Below the pieces are notes generated by a model that was not told where the DNA came from, made no database searches, and saw nothing but the letters and a program-made list of their open reading frames with translations. From CAYLLN01 sp036496265 (GTDB taxonomy: Bacteria > Planctomycetota > Planctomycetia > Pirellulales > Pirellulaceae), in assembly GCA_036496265.1 (NCBI GenBank), contig DASXLL010000335.1, forward strand, positions 1 through 25,657: a stretch of 25,657 bases of DNA, given 5' to 3'. Position numbers and translations under genes: made by a program. Shown here in pieces: positions 7,936-14,642 of the stretch. Every line of letters starts with the position of its first letter. Position 1 is the stretch's first letter.

Positions 7936-9201
7936 CGGAGCGCCGCCAAATAGCCAGTTTTCAAAAATCCGCCATAGCGTCAGCATCGCGGCCATCAGTA
8001 CGACGCACACCGCCAAAACTATTGGTAGCAGCCAGCCGAATGCAAAGAGCGGCCCGAATTGCTCCCAAAACCCGGGCCATTTGACGATCACGAGCACCGT
8101 GACACCGCAGAGATAGGGTCCGTACGGAATATCTCGTCTCCCGGTCGAAATGGCTTGAATAACGGCGACCAGAAGCGCCAAAAATGGCGCGCCGAAGAAG
8201 ATCATCAGGCAGGCTTGCCAGCCGAGGAAGGCGCCGATCATCGCCATCAGCGTCACGTCGCCGAATCCCATCGCTTCTTTGTGCAGCGCCAGCCGCCCCG
8301 CGATCCGCACCGCCCACACCAATCCCCCGCCGAAGCACAGGCCAACGAGCGACGAAAGCAGCGCTTGCCAGCTTTTGCCGTCGCCGCGCCAGACGGCGGA
8401 AATCGCCACGCAGCCCAGCACCGCGAGCAGCAGCATTTTCCACCAAGCCGCACCGCGGCGGATGCTCGCGAAATAAAACAGTGTCCCTCTCCAGAGCCCA
8501 CGCCTGAGCGTTGCGAGCGCCGGAATCAGGGCCATGCACCAAGCGACAAAAATCGCCAAGCCAACGGCTAAACCCCATGTTCCATCGAGCCACGCCGGCC
8601 AATCACTCGTCGAAGTCAGCAGCAACGGCTGATACGCTTTCAGCGGCGGCAAAATTGGCGGCGGAATGATCAATCGATCCACCGGCAGAGCGGAATCCGG
8701 CCAGATTGCCGCCAGCAATAAGCCGCACAGCGTTCCTGGAATCGTAATCTCATCCGGAATTGTCTTCTCGTCAAAATCGATGAACGTCGCCACCAGCATT
8801 AACGCGAGCAGAATTGCGTGGCTGACAAACTGATGGTTGAGCATGGTCGGAGTCGGCGGGGCAACGCCCAATACTGTTGGCGCCAGGTGCCCGGTGATCT
8901 CCCACCAGCACAAAGCCGGAAAAACGAACGCGCAAGTGATCTCAATCAGTACCGGCCGAATCCAGAACCCGCGACCGTGAAGGCTCGACTCGCGCGCCAG
9001 TCCAAACCAGCCGATAATGGGCAAAAAGTCTGACCAGTATCGCGGCGGTGCGTGCGTATGCCGCAGTTGCCAGGGACTGATCGGCCGCGCGAACCAGGCC
9101 AGCGAATAAATGCCCAAATTCACAAGGCTGCCGATAATTAAGCCCACGATGGCCAATGCCGCGAGGCGAAGATTCAGCGGCAGGGCAAAAAAAGCGTTCA
9201 C
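7933..9201 (-). CDS. Prepilin peptidase (A24 family, PilD/TadV-like), multi-pass membrane aspartic protease
   Basis: 422 residues with many membrane segments. The start is GTG 9201, overlapping the aroK stop as GTGA, which indicates translational coupling. A24 peptidases cleave leader peptides of type IV pilins and type II secretion pseudopilins in the inner membrane using two aspartates. Here these are in FIDFDEKTIPD (Asp142/Asp144) and the GxGD motif MGFGD (Asp315), followed by the usual TLMAMIGAFLGW helix. The N-terminal region (about 42-90) aligns with the prepilin methyltransferase-type segment but has none of its paired zinc cysteines. The gap between the two aspartates is about 170 residues, longer than usual, with an extra region at about 180-280. 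No pilin or secretion genes are nearby; its operon partners are shikimate genes, so the substrate is not indicated by context. Confidence 0.88.
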   Translation of the reverse strand: MNAFFALPLNLRLAALAIVGLIIGSLVNLGIYSLAWFARPISPWQLRHTHAPPRYWSDFLPIIGWFGLARESSLHGRGFWIRPVLIEITCAFVFPALCWWEITGHLAPTVLGVAPPTPTMLNHQFVSHAILLALMLVATFIDFDEKTIPDEITIPGTLCGLLLAAIWPDSALPVDRLIIPPPILPPLKAYQPLLLTSTSDWPAWLDGTWGLAVGLAIFVAWCMALIPALATLRRGLWRGTLFYFASIRRGAAWWKMLLLAVLGCVAISAVWRGDGKSWQALLSSLVGLCFGGGLVWAVRIAGRLALHKEAMGFGDVTLMAMIGAFLGWQACLMIFFGAPFLALLVAVIQAISTGRRDIPYGPYLCGVTVLVIVKWPGFWEQFGPLFAFGWLLPIVLAVCVVLMAAMLTLWRIFENWLFGGAP

Positions 9202-9719
9202 GCGGGTCTTAGATTGAGTTCGGCGACAATGGTATCCGCGATATCCGCGGGCGGGCTACGCGCCTCAACTTCAAGATCAGCCACCGCGGCATACAGGGGC
9301 TCGCGCTGGGCCAGCAGCGTGCGAATTTCCGCGATTCCCCCCTGCGCTGTCAAGTTCGGTCGCCGCTCCGCGGTCGTTGCATCGGCATTAATCCGCTCCA
9401 ACAGTACCTCTGCAGGCGCTTTGAGCCATACGGCTTTACCACGCTCCTTCAACAGATTCCGATTCGCCTCCCGCAGTACGACACCGCCACCCAGCGCTAT
9501 GATTTGTTGATCACCGGTAGCAATCTGGCTCAGAATTGCCGCTTCATAATCCCGAAACGCCGCCTCTCCGTCATCAGCAAATATCTGCTTGATCGTTTTG
9601 TTCTGTTTGCGCTCCAACTCCTCATCCGCATCGACCCATTTCCATCCCAGCCGTTGGGCCAATGCCGCAGCCACAGTGGTCTTACCACTCCCCCGATAGC
9701 CCACGAGAAAGATATTCAT
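9198..9719 (-). CDS. aroK: Shikimate kinase
   Basis: 173 residues from ATG 9719. An in-frame TTG two codons upstream (9725) is an alternative, with a GGTGA seven bases before it. The enzyme phosphorylates the 3-OH of shikimate with ATP, the fifth step of chorismate synthesis, in the cytoplasm. Visible motifs: Walker A GYRGSGKTT at residues 8-16, the shikimate-binding DADEE and FRDYE segments, the GGGVV loop, and the lid RRPNLT. Length is normal for the family. It lies 39 bases downstream of aroDE and overlaps the prepilin peptidase start by four bases, so the three genes probably form one transcript. Identification is firm; the exact start is less so. Confidence 0.95.
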   Translation of the reverse strand: MNIFLVGYRGSGKTTVAAALAQRLGWKWVDADEELERKQNKTIKQIFADDGEAAFRDYEAAILSQIATGDQQIIALGGGVVLREANRNLLKERGKAVWLKAPAEVLLERINADATTAERRPNLTAQGGIAEIRTLLAQREPLYAAVADLEVEARSPPADIADTIVAELNLRPA

Positions 9720-9727
9720 CCGCAATT

Positions 9728-9756
9728 ACCACTCACCACTCACTTACTCACGACTC
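9728..9756. repeat. Short 7-bp tandem repeat in the aroDE-aroK gap
   Basis: ACCACTC occurs twice in tandem (9728-9741), followed by the degenerate copies ACTTACTC and ACGACTC. It fills nearly the whole 39-base spacer and overlaps the aroK ribosome-binding region. No function is known. Confidence 0.5.
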
Positions 9757-9758
9757 AG

Positions 9759-11261
9759 CTAGTATTTCACCGCACTAATCGCTTTTCGAAACACTTTGCG
9801 CATGTCACCGGTCGGCGCCTCTTTCCCGGTAAAGTATTTGAACTGAAGGGCCGCTTGACTGATGAACATATCGACGCCGGTGATCACGCGGCAGCCCGCC
9901 TCGCGAGCGATCTTGAGCAGGTACGTTTGCTCCGGATTATAGACCGTGTCGAAAACGACCATCTCCGGCTGCACGTATTTGGGCTCAAACGGGGTGTCGT
10001 CGAGATGGGGATGCATGCCGACCGGAGTGCAATTAATCAAGATGTCGCACTTGATCGAGTGACGCAGGCCCCACGCGACCGACTTGCCCTGGCAGGTTTG
10101 CGCGAGCGCATCGGCCCGCTCGGGCGTCCGCGAAGCAATCGAAATATCGGCTCCCTTCCGCGACAGGGCGAAAACAACGGCTCGCGCAACGCCACCCGCG
10201 CCTAGCACCAGCGCGTGCTTGTCGTTCATCGTTGGTGCGTCTTTGTCGCCGGCCCCATAGACCTCGTCCAGGCCGTCTCGAATCGCTCGATAGTCCGTGT
10301 TGTACGCGATCCGGTCTTCGCCGTCCCACACCAGCGTATTCGCCGCCCCAATCTCATCTGTTCCGACGTCGCACTTCGTCTTGTGATTCAGAATCTCTTC
10401 TTTGTGCGGAATCGTGACGCTGAGGCCGCGAATGCCGAGCTCGCGGCAGTCATGCATAAACTGCGTCAGGTCTTCCGGCCGGACGCGAATCGGCACATAG
10501 ACTTTATTCAGGCCAAGCACTGCGAATGCGGCATTATGGATATGCGGGCTGAGAGAGTGGCTCACGGGGTCTGCGATCACTCCATAGACTTCGGTCGCCG
10601 CGTTGATTTTCTCATACCGATACGTCTCCTTCATCTGCTGATAACTAAGTTGACCCGGGGCCATTTGCCGCTCGGCGTGAAACGTCGAATAGGTAAATGG
10701 CGCGCCAAACTTACCGGCCAGAATTCGCGAGACCTGACCGAATTCACCCATGCAAAACGCAACCGTCGGCACGCGCGTCGCTCGCATCAGACGCATCAGC
10801 CGCAGATTGTCATGCGGACCGTGCGCCATCGTAACGAGTTTCACGACGTCGGCATTCAAGCCTGAAAGCTTGGCGTGCAGGTGATTTAAGTCCTCCGGCG
10901 TCTCTTGAAAGTTGTGATAGCTGACAATTCGCTTTGTCTTGCCGAACCGCGGCACCTTCGTGGCGATGTCTTCTTCCAGATCAACGTATTCGACGCCCAT
11001 GGCGATTGCCTGCCGCAAAAGCATAAGCCGTTCGTCTTCGCTCTTGGCCCAGCGGCCACCGTCTTTCTCGCGTCGGCAGGTGACAATGACAGGGCAAGGC
11101 CGCTCTGCCAAAAGCCGCTTGAGATTGGGCGGCGTGACCAGGAAATCCAGCCGCAGCTCGACCAGCTTGCAGCCCTGCTCGGCCAGATGCTTGTGCTCGG
11201 CAATCAAATGACGATGCCGTCCGCGGCCAACCGTCACGCACAGAATCGAAGGTTCGGGCAT
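9759..11261 (-). CDS. aroDE: Bifunctional type I 3-dehydroquinate dehydratase / shikimate 5-dehydrogenase
   Basis: 500 residues from ATG 11261. Residues 1-220 are a class I dehydroquinase: ELRLDF near 35, the catalytic pair His116 (SYHNF) and Schiff-base Lys141 (VVKLVT), and the C-terminal PGQLSYQQM. Residues 223-500 are shikimate dehydrogenase: shikimate-binding SHSLSP (234-239), catalytic Lys287 in TIPHKE, Asp323 in NTD, NADP loop GAGGVAR (354-360), and the late motif INCTPVGMHP. It converts 3-dehydroquinate to 3-dehydroshikimate and then, with NADPH, to shikimate, which the adjacent aroK phosphorylates. Such fusions are known from plants and from chlamydia/planctomycete relatives; most bacteria have separate genes. 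All key residues of both halves are present, so both should be active. Confidence 0.97.
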   Translation of the reverse strand: MPEPSILCVTVGRGRHRHLIAEHKHLAEQGCKLVELRLDFLVTPPNLKRLLAERPCPVIVTCRREKDGGRWAKSEDERLMLLRQAIAMGVEYVDLEEDIATKVPRFGKTKRIVSYHNFQETPEDLNHLHAKLSGLNADVVKLVTMAHGPHDNLRLMRLMRATRVPTVAFCMGEFGQVSRILAGKFGAPFTYSTFHAERQMAPGQLSYQQMKETYRYEKINAATEVYGVIADPVSHSLSPHIHNAAFAVLGLNKVYVPIRVRPEDLTQFMHDCRELGIRGLSVTIPHKEEILNHKTKCDVGTDEIGAANTLVWDGEDRIAYNTDYRAIRDGLDEVYGAGDKDAPTMNDKHALVLGAGGVARAVVFALSRKGADISIASRTPERADALAQTCQGKSVAWGLRHSIKCDILINCTPVGMHPHLDDTPFEPKYVQPEMVVFDTVYNPEQTYLLKIAREAGCRVITGVDMFISQAALQFKYFTGKEAPTGDMRKVFRKAISAVKY

Positions 11262-11303
11262 TGGGAATTTGGGCCGTCGAGTTCAATTGGCTCAAGGGAA
11301 ATA

Positions 11304-11326
11304 CTAGCCCGAAGCGCAAGCGAGGG
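11304..11326. repeat. Short dispersed-type repeat (CCCGAAGCGCAAGCGAGGG)
   Basis: The sequence lies in the 206-bp divergent gap between aroDE (-) and the HAD gene (+), preceded by CTAG. I recognise the string as one that recurs between genes in planctomycete genomes; that is recollection and was not searched. It occurs once here. Function is unknown. Confidence 0.45.
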
Positions 11327-11467
11327 TAGGCGACGTTCTATTCCCAGAATGCCTTGCCATCGTCGGCGAATCAAGGCCGTGGCTGCGCAATGTTTGCGGC
11401 ATCGTCGAAAATTGCGTTTATGACTATTATGGGCATCGTTTTCTCACACTCTCCGAGCCTGTTGTGA

Positions 11468-12304
11468 ATGACCAAACCAGCCGGGACCGCCGACATTGAA
11501 ATCATCAACCCGGCTTACGTTCGCGGCCCCTTCCGCTGCGTCGTCTGCGATTTTGACGGCACGCTGTCATTGCTCCGCGGCAACTGGCAGGGGCTGATGG
11601 TCCCCATGATGGTCGATGCGCTCACTGGAACTGGTACGAGCGAGTCGCGGGCCGAGTTGACCGCAATCGTCGAGGAATTCGTCACCCGGCTGACCGGCCA
11701 GCCGACGATGCAGCAGATGTACGCGCTGTGCGACGAAGTCGAAAAACGCGGCCGGCCCAGGCCCGACGCGAATGTCTATTTCAACCGCTATATGGACATG
11801 CTCATTTCGCGCACCGCAGCACGAGTCGCGGCTCTGGAGACAGGCACGAAGCAGCCGGACGATTTTTTGGTGCCCGGCTCGCGGCCGCTGCTGGAAAAAC
11901 TCCAGTCCGCCGGTTTGCTGCTCGTCATTGCCTCCGGCACGAATCTGGCGGACGTCCGGCGCGAATCGACAATTCTGAAAATCGACCATTATTTTGCGGA
12001 GCGGGTTTTTGGTCCCGTCAACGATAATCCGGGCTTCACGAAAGAGCGGTCTTTGCGCCAACTGATGGCGGAGCACAATTTCCGCGGCAACCAAATCGTC
12101 TCAATTGGCGATGGGCCGGCTGAAATACTGGCGATCAAATCCGTCGGCGGGCTGGCCGTCGGCGTGGCCAGCGACGAAGTGCATCAGGATGGCCGGATCA
12201 ACCAACTCAAACGTGAGCATTTGATTCGGAGCGGTGCGGATGTGATTGTTCCCGACTACCGCAATCTATCGGCAGTTCTCAAGCTTCTGAACGTGGCTGC
12301 ATGA
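11468..12304 (+). CDS. HAD-superfamily hydrolase (phosphoglycolate phosphatase-like)
   Basis: 278 residues. All four HAD motifs are present: motif I DFDGTLS with nucleophile Asp28 and Asp30; motif II IASGT (Ser156-Gly-Thr); motif III Lys192 in TKERS; motif IV SIGDGPAE (Asp215, Glu219). The helical cap (about 40-125) carries MVDALTG and a conserved-looking PTMQQMYAL. Such enzymes are Mg-dependent phosphatases of small phosphorylated metabolites, often sugars; the substrate is not evident. It starts a plus-strand run (HAD, antitoxin, toxin, deoxyhypusine-synthase-like). The run suggests it and the gene at 12871 were once neighbours, with the toxin-antitoxin module between them (inference). Start ATG 11468; no strong Shine-Dalgarno. 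Confidence 0.9.
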   Translation: MTKPAGTADIEIINPAYVRGPFRCVVCDFDGTLSLLRGNWQGLMVPMMVDALTGTGTSESRAELTAIVEEFVTRLTGQPTMQQMYALCDEVEKRGRPRPDANVYFNRYMDMLISRTAARVAALETGTKQPDDFLVPGSRPLLEKLQSAGLLLVIASGTNLADVRRESTILKIDHYFAERVFGPVNDNPGFTKERSLRQLMAEHNFRGNQIVSIGDGPAEILAIKSVGGLAVGVASDEVHQDGRINQLKREHLIRSGADVIVPDYRNLSAVLKLLNVAA

Positions 12305-12338
12305 TAGAATTAAATGCACCTCAGGAAAGGACCTGCCT

Positions 12339-12563
12339 ATGTCCGCTGATATGTTGATCGCTGAGGCTCTAAAGTTGAGCCCCCAGGACCGCCTTCGCAT
12401 TGTGGAGGCCTTATGGGATAGCACTCCGGATGAAGGCGTGGATTTTTCGCTAAGTGAAGATCAACTGAGGGAGTTAGAGCGGCGACTTGCCGATTATGAA
12501 GCGAATCCCAACGAAGGTTCCGATTGGCAGGAGGTCCTGGCGAGAATCGAGAAACAACTGTGA
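12339..12563 (+). CDS. Antitoxin, putative addiction-module component family (TIGR02574/PF09720)
   Basis: 74 residues. The pattern is typical of this family: an N-terminal helix with EALKLSPQDRLRIVEALWDS, then SEDQLRELERRLADYEANPNEGSDWQEVLARI, an acidic partly disordered tail. Members neutralise RelE/ParE-type toxins encoded immediately downstream. A purine-rich AAAGGA lies seven bases before the ATG, inside a small CAGG/CCTG dyad (12322-12335) that could be an autoregulatory site. TAGAAT just after the upstream stop (12305-12310) could serve as a -10 box; both suggestions are weak. It overlaps the toxin start by GTGA. Confidence 0.9.
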   Translation: MSADMLIAEALKLSPQDRLRIVEALWDSTPDEGVDFSLSEDQLRELERRLADYEANPNEGSDWQEVLARIEKQL

Positions 12564-12901
12564 GTTACCGAATCATCATTCGCGCCGTCGCCGATGATGA
12601 TATTGCCCAGGCCGCAAAATGGTACGAGCGGAAGGCCGGGCTAGGACACGATTTTGTAGCGAGTGTAAGGGCATCGCTGAACAAGCTGCAAACGCATCCA
12701 GACTTCGGTATCGTTGTTTTTAAGCATCTGCGTCGGCTCCGCATGCGGAGATTTCCTTACGGCATCTTTTACGTGATTGAGACAACTGCATCAAAATACT
12801 GGGCATCGTTCATGCACGCCGTTCGCCGCGACTATGGAAAAAGCGGCTCCGCGACGACGAATAGTCACACATGCTTCCCACTTTTGACCGCTCTCGCCTG
12901 A
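12560..12901 (+). CDS. RelE/ParE-family toxin, C-terminus frameshifted
   Basis: The best start is GTG 12560, overlapping the antitoxin stop (GTGA). The frame reads IRAVADDDIAQAAKWYERKAGLGHDFV and then RRFPYGIFYVIE, classic for the family. After codon 78 the as-sequenced frame loses the family pattern and runs to TGA 12899-12901, overlapping the next gene by 31 bases. The expected ending ILGIVHARRSPRLWKKRL is present in the -1 frame, ending at TAG 12862-12864, six bases before the next gene. The switch falls on the A4 run 12793-12796. So this is a one-base deletion (natural or a sequencing/assembly error) or a slippage site. An intact toxin would be an mRNA interferase or gyrase inhibitor; as read, it is probably inactive because the basic C-terminal residues are missing. 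Confidence 0.75.
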   Translation: MSYRIIIRAVADDDIAQAAKWYERKAGLGHDFVASVRASLNKLQTHPDFGIVVFKHLRRLRMRRFPYGIFYVIETTASKYWASFMHAVRRDYGKSGSATTNSHTCFPLLTALA

Positions 12902-13839
12902 TTATCAAGCCGCTCGCCGAGCGGAAGCACGATCTGTCGATCGACCATCAGCTTGCGCTCGACAAGCTGCCGCCGGCGCTCGACGACCAAGCGATGGCGG
13001 ATATTGGCGAAATTGGGCGGCGGATGGCGGTGGCGAAGGAGCGGGGGGCGGCGATTTTGGTGTTGATGGGTGGGCATGTTATTCGGGCGAGCGTGGCGAG
13101 GCAACTCATCGACCTGATGGAGCGGGGTTTGATTACGCATGTCGGCATGAATGGCGCGGGACCGATTCATGATTACGAGTTGGCTCGCGTCGGCGCGACG
13201 TGCGAAAGCGTGGCTCGGTATATCCGTACGGGCGAGTTTGGACTGTGGCGGGAAACGGGCGAGTTTAACGACATCGTTCGCGAAGGCGCTGCCCGCGGCT
13301 TGGGCCTCGGAGAATCTGTCGGCCAGCACATTCTCGCCAGCAATTATCCGCACAAAGATCTCAGTATCTTGGCCGCCGGAGCGCGCCTGAATGTACCTAT
13401 CACCGCTCACATTGGCATCGGCTACGACATCCTGCACGAGCATCCGAATTTCGATCCGGCGGCGTTCGGCACGGCCAGCTATCGCGATTTTCTGGCGGTG
13501 TGTCACACGGTCGATAAGCTGGAAGGCGGCGTGTTCCTGTGCATCGGGTCGGCGGTGATGGGACCGGAGGTGTATCTCAAGGCCCTCTCAATGGCTCGCA
13601 ATGTGGCGCATCAGGAAGGACGGCGAATTGCGAATTTCACGACGGCGGCGTTTGATCTAATTCCGATTCAAGGCGAGTGGCAGGCCGAAGCGCCGAAGTC
13701 GAATCCACAGTATTACTATCGGCCGTGGAAGACGATTCTCGTCCGCACGGTCGCCGACGGCGGGCAGAGCTTTTATGTCTGTGGCGATCACCGGCAGACG
13801 GTGCCGTACTTACGGCAGGCGGCGATCGACAATCGTTAG
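12871..13839 (+). CDS. Deoxyhypusine-synthase-like NAD-binding-fold protein of unknown function
   Basis: 322 residues. The segment GGHVIRASVARQLIDLMERG, then THVGMNGAGPIHDYELA (about 89-105), TCESVARYIRTGEFGLWRET (110-129) and later ITAHIGIGYDILHEHP resemble deoxyhypusine-synthase-fold proteins (the bacterial GSU2086-like group). True deoxyhypusine synthase uses NAD and spermidine on eIF5A, which bacteria lack, so the bacterial role is unknown; some relatives lie near sugar-phosphate genes, which would suit the HAD phosphatase upstream (inference). No Shine-Dalgarno is seen; the start lies six bases after the alternate-frame toxin stop. The gene converges on infC. Family assignment is from motif memory and moderately sure. 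Confidence 0.7.
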   Translation: MLPTFDRSRLIIKPLAERKHDLSIDHQLALDKLPPALDDQAMADIGEIGRRMAVAKERGAAILVLMGGHVIRASVARQLIDLMERGLITHVGMNGAGPIHDYELARVGATCESVARYIRTGEFGLWRETGEFNDIVREGAARGLGLGESVGQHILASNYPHKDLSILAAGARLNVPITAHIGIGYDILHEHPNFDPAAFGTASYRDFLAVCHTVDKLEGGVFLCIGSAVMGPEVYLKALSMARNVAHQEGRRIANFTTAAFDLIPIQGEWQAEAPKSNPQYYYRPWKTILVRTVADGGQSFYVCGDHRQTVPYLRQAAIDNR

Positions 13840-13889
13840 CGCTGCTCAGCAGTAGTATGCTTCGCAAATCACAGCCACCCGTCGCACAC

Positions 13890-13911
13890 GGAACGCCACA
13901 GAGGGCGTTCC
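13890..13911. repeat. 8-bp stem hairpin between convergent genes
   Basis: GGAACGCC and GGCGTTCC are perfect arms around ACAGAG, between the ends of the deoxyhypusine-synthase-like gene and infC. It resembles other hairpins here with AGA in or near the loop. A transcription-end role is inferred from position only. Confidence 0.6.
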
Positions 13912-13921
13912 CTACAGATTC

Positions 13922-13942
13922 CTGAACCCTGAACCCCGAACC
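13922..13942. repeat. Three tandem heptamers abutting the infC stop
   Basis: CTGAACC, CTGAACC and CCGAACC run directly into the infC stop codon (13943-13945, minus strand). This is a simple tandem repeat with no known function. Confidence 0.6.
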
Positions 13943-14446
13943 CTATTTCGGCATCATCGTGCAGATCATGCGCTTGCCTTGATTCATGGGAGGGGCTTCC
14001 AGCTTGCCGACTTCTTGAAGCTGCTGGACGACGCGGTCCATCACCTTTTTGCCCTCGTCGATGTGGGCCAACTCGCGGCCGCGAAAGACGACGGAGACGA
14101 CGACTTTGTCCTTGTGCTCCAAAAAGCCCTTGGCCTGCTTGATCTTGAACTCGATGTCGTGGTCGCCCGTCTTGGGACGCAGGCGGATTTCCTTGGTCTT
14201 CGTATGATGCGTCGGCTGATGGGCCTTCTTCTTTTTCTCGTATTTGTATTTGCCGAAATCCATGATTCGGCAAACGCTCGGCCGCTCGTTGGGCGCAACC
14301 TCGACGAGATCGAGGTCCGACTCGCGGGCCTTCATGATCGCCTGATCGACAGGCAAAATTCCGAGTTGTTCACCTCCAGGTCCAATGACTCGCACCGGCG
14401 AAATGCGAATCTGTTCATTGATCCGAGTCGTAATCCTCTCAGCGAT
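13943..14446 (-). CDS. infC: Translation initiation factor IF-3, with a probable AUC/AUU start
   Basis: IF-3 binds the 30S subunit, checks start codon and initiator tRNA, and blocks 50S joining. Visible are the N-terminal domain (RINEQIRIS, VRVIGPGGEQLGILP, DLVEVAP, CRIMDFGKYKYEKKKK linker) and the C-terminal domain (KEIRLRP, DHDIEFKIKQAKGFL, VVFRGRELAH, and the MICTMMPK end). The only standard start is GTG 14395, which would remove the conserved RINEQIRI helix. The frame stays open to a stop at 14477-14479 and contains no ATG, GTG or TTG there. ATC 14444-14446 has GGAAAGG nine bases upstream and is chosen; ATT 14432-14434 is the alternative. E. coli infC starts with AUU and Myxococcus IF-3 with AUC, which allows autoregulation by IF-3 itself. 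The gene stands apart from rpmI/rplT, its usual neighbours. Confidence 0.9.
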   Translation of the reverse strand: MAERITTRINEQIRISPVRVIGPGGEQLGILPVDQAIMKARESDLDLVEVAPNERPSVCRIMDFGKYKYEKKKKAHQPTHHTKTKEIRLRPKTGDHDIEFKIKQAKGFLEHKDKVVVSVVFRGRELAHIDEGKKVMDRVVQQLQEVGKLEAPPMNQGKRMICTMMPK

Positions 14447-14488
14447 TGGTCTAGCCCTTTCCTGTTTGAGAATAAGTCACCTATGCCG

Positions 14489-14503
14489 GGCGAGAACCTC
14501 GCC
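14489..14503 (-). promoter_or_regulatory. Hairpin in the infC leader
   Basis: Perfect 6-bp stem (GGCGAG / CTCGCC, minus strand) with loop GTT, about 43 bases upstream of the proposed infC start. A weak promoter candidate, TTGCAA - 17 bases - GATATT, lies further upstream on the same strand at about 14545-14573. A role in infC control is speculative. Confidence 0.4.
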
Positions 14504-14642
14504 AGGGCTTTGTTTGCGGATACGGACAAAAACGGAAGCTCAAATATCGCTTAAACCGTCCAATTTTGCAAATGGGATTGGTCCGATGGGTAAGGCATTT
14601 TGCCCGCCCATTCTATCGAACCGCCCAAGCCTATCCCCCAAA

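Noticed and set aside
14545..14573. TTGCAA-17-GATATT as infC promoter
   Set aside because: Only four of six matches in each box; mentioned as a candidate but not called as a separate feature.
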